From: Falsiruegeria litorea R37
GTDB taxonomy: Bacteria > Pseudomonadota > Alphaproteobacteria > Rhodobacterales > Rhodobacteraceae
Length of the DNA: 64,000 nt
NCBI RefSeq assembly: GCF_900172225.1
Contig: NZ_FWFO01000001.1
Location: forward strand, 434,001 to 498,000
Reading direction: 5' to 3'
Part shown: positions 35,758 through 44,020 of the stretch, in pieces
How the letters are laid out: each line of letters opens with the position of its first letter
Numbering within the stretch: position 1 is the first letter of the stretch
Notes under the pieces: generated by a model
Databases searched by the model: none
What the model was told of the DNA's origin: nothing
The model's input: only the letters and a program-made list of their open reading frames with translations
Made by a program: the position numbers and the translations under genes

Positions 35758-36993
35758 TCAGTCTCGTCCGTCATCTACAGTCAAAGGCGAACGATAGTCT
35801 TTCTCGTCAATGCCCGATTTGCGCAGAGCGATCCCAACAAGGCATTCGCGAATGATCCGTTCAGACGTCAACACAGATTCGTACCCGTGCCCCCGTTCTG
35901 GTGCCAATTCTACCAATTCAAACCCGACCACATTGGATTCTGCGCACAGACGGCGGATCAATGGAAACACTTCCCGAGGTGTCAGGCCATTGGGTTCGGG
36001 GGTTCCCGTTCCGGGTATGTAGGCGGGGTCCAGCACGTCAACATCAAACGAGATGTACATGTATTCGGGGCCATCATTGGCTTCCTTGAGCACGTCTTCC
36101 ATAACGGGTTCCCAGCCGCGCAATTCGACCTCGCCCATTGTGTGATAGCGAAACCCTTGTTCGCGCATCCACTCGAATGAGCTTTTTGAGGGGTAGTATC
36201 CACGCAGGCCAACCTGAATGTAATTTTTGCCCGGAACATGACCTTCATCGATCAGGCGGTAAATCGGCTGTGAGTGACTGATCAAATGGCCAAAAACGTT
36301 CTTGCCCGCATCATAGTGCGCATCGAAATGGACCACACCGACGTTACCCTTGCCGTAAACATCAGACAGCGCTGCAACGTTGGAATACATCAGCGAATGG
36401 TCACCACCCACGATAACGGGAATGATGTTTTCACCTCGCTGGTTCTTGGTTGCGACCACAGGTGCCAAGAACTCTCGCACTGCGTCCATCGTCCGGTGGG
36501 TGCTCCACGGGTCATTGGGGGCGTCGCCATAGTCTACAACGTTCAGCACCTCAAATGGGTTGACCATTGTATGCATGTGTTCGGCGCGCATGACGCCCCA
36601 TGCCATTGGTCCTGGCAGGGCACGTATCGCCATCGGCCCAAGGGCTGCGCCGCGTACGCCACCTCCCATATCGTTGTAAGCAGCAATGACGGCGACATCT
36701 ACATCACCGGCAACCAAATCCTCTGTTGTGAACGCAAGCGGCTGTTTGAAAAACGTAGGAATACCAGCGAACCCCAATCCACCCGGATAACGCTGAACAT
36801 TTATGGGGCCCGCTTCACGGCCATTGCCCAGGTCGTCTCGCGGCGTTTTCCACAGCTCGTAACTGGGGTCAGACGTATCCATCGGGATTGTTGGCTCGAT
36901 GGTTTTTTTGCCTTCAGCAAAACCTGAAGATGCCGCCACGATCCCGACCAGCCCGATGGCAGCAGCGTAGAATTTGTACGTGTTTTCAAACAT
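35758..36993 (-). CDS. Exported arginase/agmatinase-family ureohydrolase
   Basis: A 411-residue ureohydrolase. All binuclear-metal motifs are present: GGDHS (about residue 200), FDAHYDAG (DAHxD) and SFDVDVLDPAYIPG. The family hydrolyses guanidino groups to urea. An N-terminal hydrophobic segment (KFYAAAIGLVGIVAASSGFAEG) looks like a cleavable signal peptide. This is unusual because arginases and agmatinases are normally cytoplasmic. The ATG at 36993 has AGGAG at good spacing, supporting the signal. An N-terminal extension of about 70 residues precedes the catalytic fold. It is divergent from an AraC regulator that may control it. Guanidino acid or guanidine hydrolase are alternatives to agmatinase. 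Confidence 0.87.
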   Translation of the reverse strand: MFENTYKFYAAAIGLVGIVAASSGFAEGKKTIEPTIPMDTSDPSYELWKTPRDDLGNGREAGPINVQRYPGGLGFAGIPTFFKQPLAFTTEDLVAGDVDVAVIAAYNDMGGGVRGAALGPMAIRALPGPMAWGVMRAEHMHTMVNPFEVLNVVDYGDAPNDPWSTHRTMDAVREFLAPVVATKNQRGENIIPVIVGGDHSLMYSNVAALSDVYGKGNVGVVHFDAHYDAGKNVFGHLISHSQPIYRLIDEGHVPGKNYIQVGLRGYYPSKSSFEWMREQGFRYHTMGEVELRGWEPVMEDVLKEANDGPEYMYISFDVDVLDPAYIPGTGTPEPNGLTPREVFPLIRRLCAESNVVGFELVELAPERGHGYESVLTSERIIRECLVGIALRKSGIDEKDYRSPLTVDDGRD

Positions 36994-37190
36994 CAATAAC
37001 TCCTGTTGACCGGGATTGCGGCTTGCCGCAAACTTGTCACGTTGCACGACAATGTTATCTGACTTGGTTCACCGGTCTCGAAAAATGAGTATGCAGTTTC
37101 GGAAAATTTGACGTCGATGAGGATGTGGATGACGCTGCCGATCCAACTTCCAAAAATAGCGCACTTCGCGGTTGTTCGCCGCCAGTTGGC

Positions 37191-38114
37191 ATGAGCGTAA
37201 CATATCAAGAATTTGCAGACTTTGGCCAAACAGCGTCCGCTTTTGGAGGATGGGATTTGGAAACAGTCCAAGTTGATACGGGTCCGACAACTTCGATTGT
37301 GAAGACGCGCTGCCTGCCGGACGTGGAACTTCTGTTCAACCAGGAAACCCATGGAGGCGTCTCGGATTGGCTAATTGAAAAGGGCAAAACGACTGTAGCA
37401 TTCTATCATCCAAGCATGATGCCCGGAGCCTGGTGCGGGCACGAAGTTGGACCTGACGACATGCTGGTTACAACTTCGGATCGCGATCATTTCGCACGCA
37501 CTCCACACAACTTGAGCATGGTGATGCTGACGGCACAAACAGACCTTTTTGACCGGTATAACGCCTTACCGTGCAAAACTAGGGGACTGGTAAGTTCCAG
37601 TAGCAACGCCGTCGTCCCGTTGATGCAAGCCGGTCGACAATTGCGCATGCTCCTGTTTGAGCTGATGTTGTCTGACCGAATTGAATTGTTGTTTGACGAT
37701 CTAGCGCTTCAGGGCGAGATATTGTGTCTTCTTGGCACAGCACTGGATGAAGCCAGCGCAATGCAACAACCAAAAACTCGACCAGTGGCTAGTTTTGACC
37801 TGGTTCAACGGGCTGTTCGGCTGGCAAATCACTCGTCTGATCGGATCGGAGCAAGTGCTCTGGCATCAACTCTTGGGGTCAGCTTGCGGGTTCTAGACCT
37901 TGCATTTCGACAGGAACTTGGGATCAGCCCTGGTCGTTACATGTTGCAACAACGTTTGCAGTGCGTCCGCTCGGAGATCCTTCAACCAGACCTTGACGGA
38001 ATTCTGATCAAGCAAATTGCAATTCGAAATGGGTTCAACGACCTGGGCAGATTTGCCCAGTACTATCGTCGGATGTATGGCGAACTCCCCAGTCAAACAT
38101 TGGAAAGCAACTGA
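37191..38114 (+). CDS. AraC-family transcriptional regulator
   Basis: About 307 residues with a C-terminal AraC double helix-turn-helix from roughly residue 205 (RAVRLANHSSDRIGASALASTLGVSLRVLDLAFRQELGISPGRYMLQQRL ends helix-turn-helix one; IAIRNGFNDLGRFAQYYRRMYGELP is the second, given here only as landmarks). The N-terminal part is an effector-binding domain of the cupin-like type. A GTG at 37125 would add 22 residues. It is divergent from the exported ureohydrolase and serine hydrolase genes and is the obvious local activator. Confidence 0.85.
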   Translation: MSVTYQEFADFGQTASAFGGWDLETVQVDTGPTTSIVKTRCLPDVELLFNQETHGGVSDWLIEKGKTTVAFYHPSMMPGAWCGHEVGPDDMLVTTSDRDHFARTPHNLSMVMLTAQTDLFDRYNALPCKTRGLVSSSSNAVVPLMQAGRQLRMLLFELMLSDRIELLFDDLALQGEILCLLGTALDEASAMQQPKTRPVASFDLVQRAVRLANHSSDRIGASALASTLGVSLRVLDLAFRQELGISPGRYMLQQRLQCVRSEILQPDLDGILIKQIAIRNGFNDLGRFAQYYRRMYGELPSQTLESN

Positions 38115-38209
38115 TCCAAGGGGGCCGACGTGTTCACACCTATCCATTCGTCGTTGGCAAAAGAGCAAGTTGATTGCTTGGTTCCACAAAAAAACTTGTG
38201 AGGTGTTGT

Positions 38210-38470
38210 ATGGTTGATCTGCTTGGCTATTTAGGCGGCGTTTTCCTGATGATCAGCTTTCTCCCGCAGATCTTCAAATCCATGCGAACTCGTTCGATGA
38301 CTGATCTGTCTTGGGGGACTCTCGCGGCTTCAGGTCTGAGCGGAGCATTCTATGAAGCTTATGCGTTTTTTCTCGGGCTTACTCCAGTCTTGATAATGAA
38401 CGGCGTGTTTGTCGCCAGCATTATTTGTGCGATGGTGATGAAGTATCAATTCGACCGGTCAATGGCATAA
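38210..38470 (+). CDS. SemiSWEET transporter
   Basis: An 86-residue protein with three hydrophobic helices (LGYLGGVFLMISFLPQIFKS, GTLAASGLSGAFYEAYAFFLG, VLIMNGVFVASIICAMVMKY). The PQ-loop is in SFLPQIFKSMRTRSMTDLSW. This matches bacterial SemiSWEETs, which dimerise to pass sugars or small solutes by facilitated diffusion. The ATG at 38210 is chosen because upstream in-frame codons lack membrane character. It follows the AraC gene by 95 bases and may move a product of the exported enzymes into the cell. Confidence 0.88.
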   Translation: MVDLLGYLGGVFLMISFLPQIFKSMRTRSMTDLSWGTLAASGLSGAFYEAYAFFLGLTPVLIMNGVFVASIICAMVMKYQFDRSMA

Positions 38471-38851
38471 TCATGTGGCAGCTTTCTACGTATTGCCGAC
38501 CCTGATGACGTGTACGGTGTGGATGCCTGGGCTTTCCATACCGCGAATGGCGGCTTTTCCAAAATTGTCTCAATGTCCGAGCAGGTGCGGCGAATTCACA
38601 CTTCCCGCCGCTCGCGCAGTTTCCCCATGCCCACCTTGAACAGGGGGCGGGCGTGAGGTGTAAACTATGCCTCGGGTCAATTGGCGGTTTCGCGGCCGGT
38701 CGCGGACAGCATGATGTGACGAGCCGTCGCCCCAGTGTTCTCAATCTCTTAATGTGGCGTAAAATTTGGTTAAGCTATCGAAATTGAGATAAAATTAATT
38801 GCTCCCGCCTCCATATTGAAAGGATCACAAACGGCAACATTGAGGTAACGC
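38471..38851. other. No gene recognised
   Basis: Open frames on both strands have shadow-like composition (Arg/Pro/Ser-rich) and no ribosome sites. The final 90 bases are AT-rich and probably serve as promoter for the Nu1-like gene. Nothing else is visible. Confidence 0.5.
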
Positions 38852-39226
38852 ATGACAGTAACAGTGAATCAAACGGAGGTGGCCGCACTGGTGGGCGTCA
38901 CGCCCCGCAGAATACGGACCTTGGAATCTGAGGGCTGGTTTTCACGTGACGCGCACGGGAAATACGATGTCGACGAAGTGAAACAAGTCTTCGCTGGGAT
39001 GAATCCTAGCAACCGCTTGGCGGGCAACCTGAACAACGGGAAAGGCTATACCATCGGAGCCAACTCCAACGCTGCTGCGGTTGCCGATGATGAGTGCCTC
39101 GTGATCAGTGGGGGAAAGCACGTGCCATCATACAAGGCGGCCAACTCTATGTTCCGGTGCCTGATTGGGTGGCCGAGGGGAGCATTGCTTACCCCGACGA
39201 CAGAGATACCTCCCCGACCTTTATGA
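38852..39226 (+). CDS. Phage-type helix-turn-helix protein, terminase small subunit (Nu1)-like N-terminus
   Basis: A 124-residue protein whose first 50 residues (VNQTEVAALVGVTPRRIRTLESEGWFSRDAHGKYDVDEVKQVFAG) form a winged helix-turn-helix of the Nu1 terminase-small-subunit type. After about residue 80 the sequence becomes less protein-like, while another frame becomes coding-like (PVPDWVAEG). An ancient frameshift could therefore have split a longer gene. Its stop overlaps the next start by ATGA. It lies near the tRNA end of the island. Confidence 0.65.
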   Translation: MTVTVNQTEVAALVGVTPRRIRTLESEGWFSRDAHGKYDVDEVKQVFAGMNPSNRLAGNLNNGKGYTIGANSNAAAVADDECLVISGGKHVPSYKAANSMFRCLIGWPRGALLTPTTEIPPRPL

Positions 39227-39681
39227 CTGACACAGCAAGGGCAGCAGGCAATTTGAACGCGGGTGAGCGGGTTGACGCGGCGGAGGCGATGATACTCAAC
39301 GCGCTGGGCGGCTGGCACCCCCTTGGCGTTCATGATGGGTGGGGCAGAGATGTGGCGAAGATCATCGCCGTCGCGCGCCAGAGCTTCGATTTGCTGCGTG
39401 GGATTGAGCCGACAGAACTGACGCCTCCACCCTTCAATGGCTTCCCTGACGGGATCGCATGGGAGCGTGCCCGTAGCTACCATCAAATTGAGTTGTCGAA
39501 TGCAGTTCAGGTAGGTGACATTGATTCTGCTTTGACATTGGTCGGCACGTGGGTCGCCCGCAACATGATGGGCGATCTGGCGGATCAGCATCAACACGAC
39601 CAAAACGATGATTACTTGCCTCATGTAATCCCGGAGATTGCGGAAAGGGCAACTGAGGTAATAGCTGCAACAACGGTATGA
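39223..39681 (+). CDS. Hypothetical island/phage protein
   Basis: A 152-residue protein of unknown function. The region from WHPLGVHDGWGRDVAKIIAVARQSFDLLRGIEP to the acidic tail DQHQHDQNDDYLPHVIPEIAERATEV is helical in character. The frame is open upstream to a GTG at 39094, which would add 43 residues including VPVPDWVAEG. I prefer the ATG that overlaps the preceding stop, though the longer form is possible. A strong terminator follows 11 bases after the stop. Confidence 0.6.
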   Translation: MTDTARAAGNLNAGERVDAAEAMILNALGGWHPLGVHDGWGRDVAKIIAVARQSFDLLRGIEPTELTPPPFNGFPDGIAWERARSYHQIELSNAVQVGDIDSALTLVGTWVARNMMGDLADQHQHDQNDDYLPHVIPEIAERATEVIAATTV

Positions 39682-39691
39682 CAGAGCAATA

Positions 39692-39725
39692 AGAGACCGG
39701 GCTGCGCCAACCCCGGTCTCTCTTT
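39692..39725 (+). terminator. Rho-independent terminator after the phage-type gene pair
   Basis: A perfect 10-bp stem (AGAGACCGGG / CCCGGTCTCT) with a 10-base loop is followed by CTTTT. It directly follows the hypothetical gene ending at 39681. Confidence 0.9.
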
Positions 39726-39774
39726 TCGCGCTGGGCGGTATATTGTTACTTGCAGCAAACAGCGGAGAACTAAC

Positions 39775-39957
39775 ATGGACATGCCCAGCACACACGACGC
39801 AGACATCAACTTGAAGACAGCGGACCAGTGCCAGCTTTCCCCGGATCAACTACGGGGCCTGATCCAGTCCTGCGATGACGAACTTGCGGATATACGTAAG
39901 GATGTGGCGCGCGTGCAGGCTGAACGTCAGAGATATGCGGATATGCTGGCTGGGTGA
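39775..39957 (+). CDS. Small helical protein, island right end
   Basis: A 60-residue protein with a good ribosome site (GGAGAAC) upstream of the ATG. The C-terminal two thirds (SPDQLRGLIQSCDDELADIRKDVARVQAERQRYADML) should form a long amphipathic helix or coiled coil. Function unknown. It is the last gene before the right attachment site. Confidence 0.65.
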   Translation: MDMPSTHDADINLKTADQCQLSPDQLRGLIQSCDDELADIRKDVARVQAERQRYADMLAG

Positions 39958-40052
39958 TCAGGTGGCTGACGATTCGGGTGGAGCGTGCGCTTTCAGCCGT
40001 TATCCGTGGCACCTCGCCCGAACCCCGGCACACCGGCCCGCTTTGTCTTCAG

Positions 40053-40073
40053 ATGGTACCCGATTTGGTGCCC
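40053..40073. repeat. Arm-type repeats inside the right end of the island
   Basis: TGGTACCC and TGGTGCCC are spaced with the same 12-base period and same orientation as the repeats beside the integrase at the left end. One base differs in the second copy. They lie about 53 bases inside the right core site. Confidence 0.5.
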
Positions 40074-40129
40074 TTGCAAAAATCCAATTTGGATTTATCT
40101 AGAAATATCATATAGATATAGTGGGATTT

Positions 40130-40205
<76 letters not shown>

Positions 40206-40332
40206 TTGCCACCGCTGCTGCGGTGGACGGACGTTTATGAAAGGACAGGCCCGAGCGCAAGTCCAAAAACACAGTTGATCCAAAAATTTTTGGGGCTCGG
40301 CTCGGCCTTGTGAACAGGCGATGCTGCAAATG

Positions 40333-40356
40333 AAAAGGCCGGGAAATTTCCCGGCC
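40333..40356 (-). terminator. Terminator of the FYDLN-acid gene
   Basis: On the minus strand the perfect palindrome GGCCGGGAAATTTCCCGGCC is followed by TTTT. It lies 10 bases beyond the stop of the FYDLN-acid protein gene. Confidence 0.85.
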
Positions 40357-40366
40357 CATCAGTCAT

Positions 40367-40693
40367 TCACGAGTCTTCATCTTCAGACGAGACGTCGGCG
40401 ATTTCGTCCAAGGATACGTTGTCCTCGTCGTCATCGTCGTCCAGAACATCATCGCCCAGATCGACATCGACATCGTCGTCATCATCCAGAACGACGTCTT
40501 CTGCGTCCATCGACTGTTTGTTCTTCAGGTTTGCCGCATCTTCGGCATCCGCTGCGATCATCCGGCTTTTGCCGGTGTCCAGTTCTACGATTTCGCCCGT
40601 GTAGGGGCTGACAATCGGATCTTTGTTCAGGTCATAAAACCGTTTGCCGGTGGTCGGGCAAACGCGCTTTACGCCCCATTCTTCCTTGGGCAT
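40367..40693 (-). CDS. TIGR02300 / FYDLN-acid domain protein
   Basis: A 108-residue protein. The N-terminal zinc-ribbon-like part has WGVKRVCPTTGKRFYDLNKDPIVSPYTGE, the diagnostic FYDLN motif. The C-terminal half is almost entirely Asp/Glu with Val (runs such as LDDDDDVDVDLGDDVLDDD). The family is restricted to alphaproteobacteria and its function is unknown. The acidic tail suggests binding to a basic partner or cations. It has its own terminator and is outside the island. Confidence 0.92.
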   Translation of the reverse strand: MPKEEWGVKRVCPTTGKRFYDLNKDPIVSPYTGEIVELDTGKSRMIAADAEDAANLKNKQSMDAEDVVLDDDDDVDVDLGDDVLDDDDDEDNVSLDEIADVSSEDEDS

Positions 40694-40790
40694 GTGAAAT
40701 CCCCTTGATATCAGGTGAGTCGTCGATGATTCAGGTCACGTGCCACATGACGTGGGCACTGTCAAAGCCTTTGAGCAAATGGGAGCCCGC

Positions 40791-41477
40791 ATGGCCGATC
40801 ATCACCTGCCTGGACATCCGCCTGTACCGCTGACGGTGCGTCGGTCTGCCCGCGCGCGACGGATCAGTTTGCGGATCTCTCAACTTGATGGTCGGGTGAC
40901 GTTGACCATGCCCAACGGGGTGCCGGAACGCCACGCGCTGGAGTTTGCTGCCGAGAAAGAGGATTGGATCAGATCCCATCTGGATGCGCGGCAATCGAAC
41001 GAGATGGTGGACATTGGTTCAACCCTGCCGGTGGAAGGTGTTGCGCGCCATGTTGAGGTGGGAACAGGGCGCAACGTGGTTCTAAGCGAGCAGACCCTTG
41101 CGGTGCCCGGAAACTCCGCACCACGTCGGTTGGAACGGTTCCTCAAGGAGCTGGCGCGTGACCGGTTGGCGGCGGCTTCGGATCTCTATAGTGCGCGATT
41201 GGGTCAGTCCTATGCGCGGCTTTCGATCCGGGATACGCGCTCTCGTTGGGGATCGTGCAGCGCGCAGGGCGGGTTGATGTATTCTTGGCGGCTGATCTTG
41301 GCACCGCCGCCGATCCTGCAATATGTGGCCGCGCATGAAGTGGCACATCTGGTCGAGATGAACCATTCACAGGCTTTTTGGAATTTGGTCGAAGAGATTC
41401 ACGGGCCTTACCGAGAGCAGAGACAATGGTTGCGGGACGAAGGTGCGTCCTTGCATCGCTATCGGTTCGACGGTTGA
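40791..41477 (+). CDS. YgjP-type zinc metallopeptidase (DUF45/SprT-like)
   Basis: A 228-residue member of the YgjP/M48-related family. The zinc motif HEVAHLVEMNHSQAFW (HExxH plus a third His) is near residue 182, preceded by DTRSRWGSCSAQGGLMYSWRL, the other signature of the family. Length and layout match YgjP-like proteins. The ATG at 40791 has GGGAG five bases upstream; earlier in-frame starts at 40740 and 40779 lack good sites. It is divergent from the FYDLN-acid gene across about 97 bases. Confidence 0.88.
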   Translation: MADHHLPGHPPVPLTVRRSARARRISLRISQLDGRVTLTMPNGVPERHALEFAAEKEDWIRSHLDARQSNEMVDIGSTLPVEGVARHVEVGTGRNVVLSEQTLAVPGNSAPRRLERFLKELARDRLAAASDLYSARLGQSYARLSIRDTRSRWGSCSAQGGLMYSWRLILAPPPILQYVAAHEVAHLVEMNHSQAFWNLVEEIHGPYREQRQWLRDEGASLHRYRFDG

Positions 41478-41490
41478 CCCATTCGGGATT

Positions 41491-41512
41491 TGTGATCACA
41501 TATGGTCACCAT
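41491..41512. promoter_or_regulatory. Paired palindromes at the GntR gene start
   Basis: TGTGATCACA is a perfect 10-bp palindrome immediately followed by ATGGTCACCAT, an 11-bp palindrome with a TGGT-N-ACCA core like those bound by FCD-type GntR regulators. The second contains the proposed start codon. Binding here would block both transcription and translation initiation, suggesting autoregulation. Confidence 0.45.
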
Positions 41513-42158
41513 GATGAACGCCCGCACGACAGAACAGACCGCTTCCGCCCATGATCGCGTGTACCGCGTGCTGCGCACCCGGATCATGCACGGAGAGATC
41601 GCGCCAGGGCAGGCCATGACCCTGCGCGGGATCGGGTCCGAATTCGAGGTGTCCATGACGCCTGCACGCGAGGCTGTGCGGCGTCTGGTAGCCGAGGGCG
41701 CGCTGTTCTTGTCCGCCTCGGGCCGGGTGTCGACACCAGAGTTGACCAACGACCGGATCGAGGAATTGGCTGCATTGCGCGCCCTGCTTGAGGTCGAACT
41801 GGCCAGCCGCGCCTTGCCACGGGCCCATATCGCGCTGATCGACCGGTTGCAGACCATCAACATGAACGTGGCCGAGATGGTCACGAAACGCGACGCGGTG
41901 GGATACATTCGCGCCAACCTGGAATTTCACCGCACGCTTTATCTGCGGGCGCAGGCGCCGGCGATGCTGGCCATGGCTGAAACCGTCTGGCTGCAACTGG
42001 GGCCAACGATGCGGGCGCTTTATGGTCGATTGCGCCGGACCGATCCGCCACAGGGTCACAAGCTGATCATTGCCGCACTCAAGGCAGGAGATGAACCGGG
42101 GCTGCGCCTGGCCGTCCGCTCGGACGTGACGCAGGGCCTGCGGTTGCTAGTGACGTGA
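41502..42158 (+). CDS. GntR-family regulator, FCD type
   Basis: A 218-residue regulator. The winged helix-turn-helix spans about residues 15-80 (RVYRVLRTRIMHGEIAPGQAMTLRGIGSEFEVSMTPAREAVRRL as landmark). An FCD ligand-binding helical domain follows, with the metal-site pattern ALLEVELASRAL, NLEFHRTLY and HKLIIAAL. Start codons at 41502, 41511 and 41514 are all possible and no ribosome site is clear. It precedes an ABC importer operon by 73 bases in the same direction and probably controls it. Confidence 0.88.
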   Translation: MVTMMNARTTEQTASAHDRVYRVLRTRIMHGEIAPGQAMTLRGIGSEFEVSMTPAREAVRRLVAEGALFLSASGRVSTPELTNDRIEELAALRALLEVELASRALPRAHIALIDRLQTINMNVAEMVTKRDAVGYIRANLEFHRTLYLRAQAPAMLAMAETVWLQLGPTMRALYGRLRRTDPPQGHKLIIAALKAGDEPGLRLAVRSDVTQGLRLLVT

Positions 42159-42231
42159 GGCGCGTTTGTGGGATTGCGCAGAGATTCCACAAAGTCTTAA
42201 AGTGAGACGGAATTTTCAGGGGAGAGTGATC

Positions 42232-43245
42232 ATGACCAATTTTTCACGCCGTGGTGCTATGGGCCTTTTGGGTGGTGCAGCCACCTTGCCGATGCTGGGG
42301 GCGCCGGCTCTGGCAAATACCAAGATGACAGTTGGTGCCTTGCGATTCACCAGCCATGCGGCGTCATTTGTGGCGTTCGAGCGCGGGTACTTCGCGGACG
42401 AGGGGCTGGACGTCGAGTTCAAGTTCTTTCAGGCGGCCCAGCCAATGGCCGTCGCAATTGCTTCGGGCGATGCTGATTATGCTGTAACCGCAATTTCGGG
42501 CGGACTGGTGAGCCTTGCTGAAAAGGGTGCGGCCAAAGTGATCGGTGGCGCGCTGAGCGAGGAAAAAGGCATCGACGGGCAAAAGATCCTGGCGTCAAAT
42601 GCGGCCTATGAGGCTGGCCTGACCAGCCCAGCCGCTCTGGCGGGCAAGAATTATGCCGTGACGCAGGCGGGATCGTCGTTCCACTACATGGGGTCCAAGA
42701 TCGCCGCCGCCGAGGGGGTATCGGTCAAATTCAAGCCGCTGCAGAAAGTTGGCGCCATTATCGGCGCGATGAAGTCGGGGCAGGTAGACGCCTGGTCGAT
42801 CGTGCCGCATATCGCCAAGGGGCTGGCTGGGGCCGGAGCCGTCAAGATCATCGGCAACGTGGCCGACTACATTCCGAACTACCAGGTCACCACCGTCTTT
42901 ACCTCGGCCAACAACGCCGAAAATGAACGCAGTCAGACCGAAGCCTTTTTGCGGGCCTTTTCGCGCGGTGCGGATGATTTCAACGCCGCTCTGGTCGACA
43001 AGAGCGCGGGCGATGATGCCGCGACCGAGATGGTCCAGTTGATCCACAAATACGTCTATGCGGATCGGCCGTTTGAAAAGGCTGAAAAGTCCATTCGCAA
43101 CGGCGCAATGCGGATCAACAAGAACGCTGGGCTGAATATGAGTTCGGTTCAGGATCAGCTGGATTGGTTCAAGGCCGAAGGGTTGATCAAAGAGGGTATC
43201 ACCTCGGAAACGCTGGTCGATCCGTCCTACGCGCCGACGATCTGA
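42232..43245 (+). CDS. ABC transporter substrate-binding protein (SsuA/NMT1-like), Tat-type signal
   Basis: A 337-residue periplasmic receptor. The N-terminus SRRGAMGLLGGAATLPMLGAPALA fits a twin-arginine signal. TVGALRFTSHAASFVAFERGYFADEGLDVEF is the typical NMT1/SsuA first lobe, and GVSVKFKPLQKVGAIIGAMKSGQVDAW the second. These receptors bind nitrogen, sulfur or pyrimidine-type compounds; the ligand is not evident. The ATG at 42232 has AGGGGAGA upstream. The ATPase gene begins 7 bases after its stop. Confidence 0.9.
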   Translation: MTNFSRRGAMGLLGGAATLPMLGAPALANTKMTVGALRFTSHAASFVAFERGYFADEGLDVEFKFFQAAQPMAVAIASGDADYAVTAISGGLVSLAEKGAAKVIGGALSEEKGIDGQKILASNAAYEAGLTSPAALAGKNYAVTQAGSSFHYMGSKIAAAEGVSVKFKPLQKVGAIIGAMKSGQVDAWSIVPHIAKGLAGAGAVKIIGNVADYIPNYQVTTVFTSANNAENERSQTEAFLRAFSRGADDFNAALVDKSAGDDAATEMVQLIHKYVYADRPFEKAEKSIRNGAMRINKNAGLNMSSVQDQLDWFKAEGLIKEGITSETLVDPSYAPTI

Positions 43246-43252
43246 CGCCAAA

Positions 43253-44020
43253 ATGGACCTGACGCTGGATCACCTGACGCACCGCTATGGCGACATGCTG
43301 GTGCTGGATGACGTGTCGCTGCGCATTCCTGCGGGCGAGATCCTGTGTGTGATCGGCCCGTCTGGCTGTGGCAAGTCCACCTTGCTGCGGATGCTGGGCG
43401 GGTTGGAGCAGCCAGACCAGGGGCAGGTTTTGCAAGGGGGAGAGGCGCCCGAAGGGTGCCTCAACCCGCTGACCTTCGTGTTTCAGGACTTTGCTTTGCT
43501 ACCGTGGCGGACGGTGGCGGGGAATATCTCGCTGGTGCTTGAAGATCATGGGCTGGCCCGCCCTCAAGTCGAGCAGATCATCGATAGCGTTTTGGCCCGC
43601 ACCAAGCTGAGCGATTTTCACGATGCTCTGCCTCGGCAACTGTCGGGCGGCATGAAACAGCGGGTTGCGATTGCGCGCGCATTGGCGGTGAACCCGGCGG
43701 TCATGCTGTTGGACGAACCACTGTCGGCGCTTGATGCGCAGACGCGCGAATTGCTGATGGAGGATCTGGTGAGCCTTTGGGCCCGCCAACCGTTCACGGC
43801 CGTCTACGTGACCCACAATCTGGCCGAGGCGGTGCGCCTTGGGCATCAGATTGCGGTCCTGTCCCGCCGCCCGGGCCGCATTCGCGAGGTAATCCGGATT
43901 GACGTGCCACTGTCCGAGCGCACCCCCGGCCTGCCCGAGTTGGACGCGTTACAAACGCGCTTGTGGCATCTTATGCGGGATGAGGCTTTGGCTGCGGATC
44001 AGGAGTTGGTGCATGGCTGA
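43253..44020 (+). CDS. ABC transporter ATP-binding protein (SsuB/TauB-like)
   Basis: A 255-residue ATPase. Walker A GPSGCGKSTLL (about 37-47), Q-loop VFQDFALLPWRT, signature LSGGMKQRVAIARAL, Walker B VMLLDEPLSALD and the H-loop VTHN are all intact. The close relation to nitrate/sulfonate/taurine-type ATPases matches the neighbouring receptor. Its last 8 bases overlap the permease start. Confidence 0.95.
   Translation: MDLTLDHLTHRYGDMLVLDDVSLRIPAGEILCVIGPSGCGKSTLLRMLGGLEQPDQGQVLQGGEAPEGCLNPLTFVFQDFALLPWRTVAGNISLVLEDHGLARPQVEQIIDSVLARTKLSDFHDALPRQLSGGMKQRVAIARALAVNPAVMLLDEPLSALDAQTRELLMEDLVSLWARQPFTAVYVTHNLAEAVRLGHQIAVLSRRPGRIREVIRIDVPLSERTPGLPELDALQTRLWHLMRDEALAADQELVHG

Noticed and set aside
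40419-40604. Ser/Thr/Arg-rich frame antisense to the FYDLN-acid gene
   Set aside because: It is the mirror image of the Asp-rich tail codons and has no independent support.
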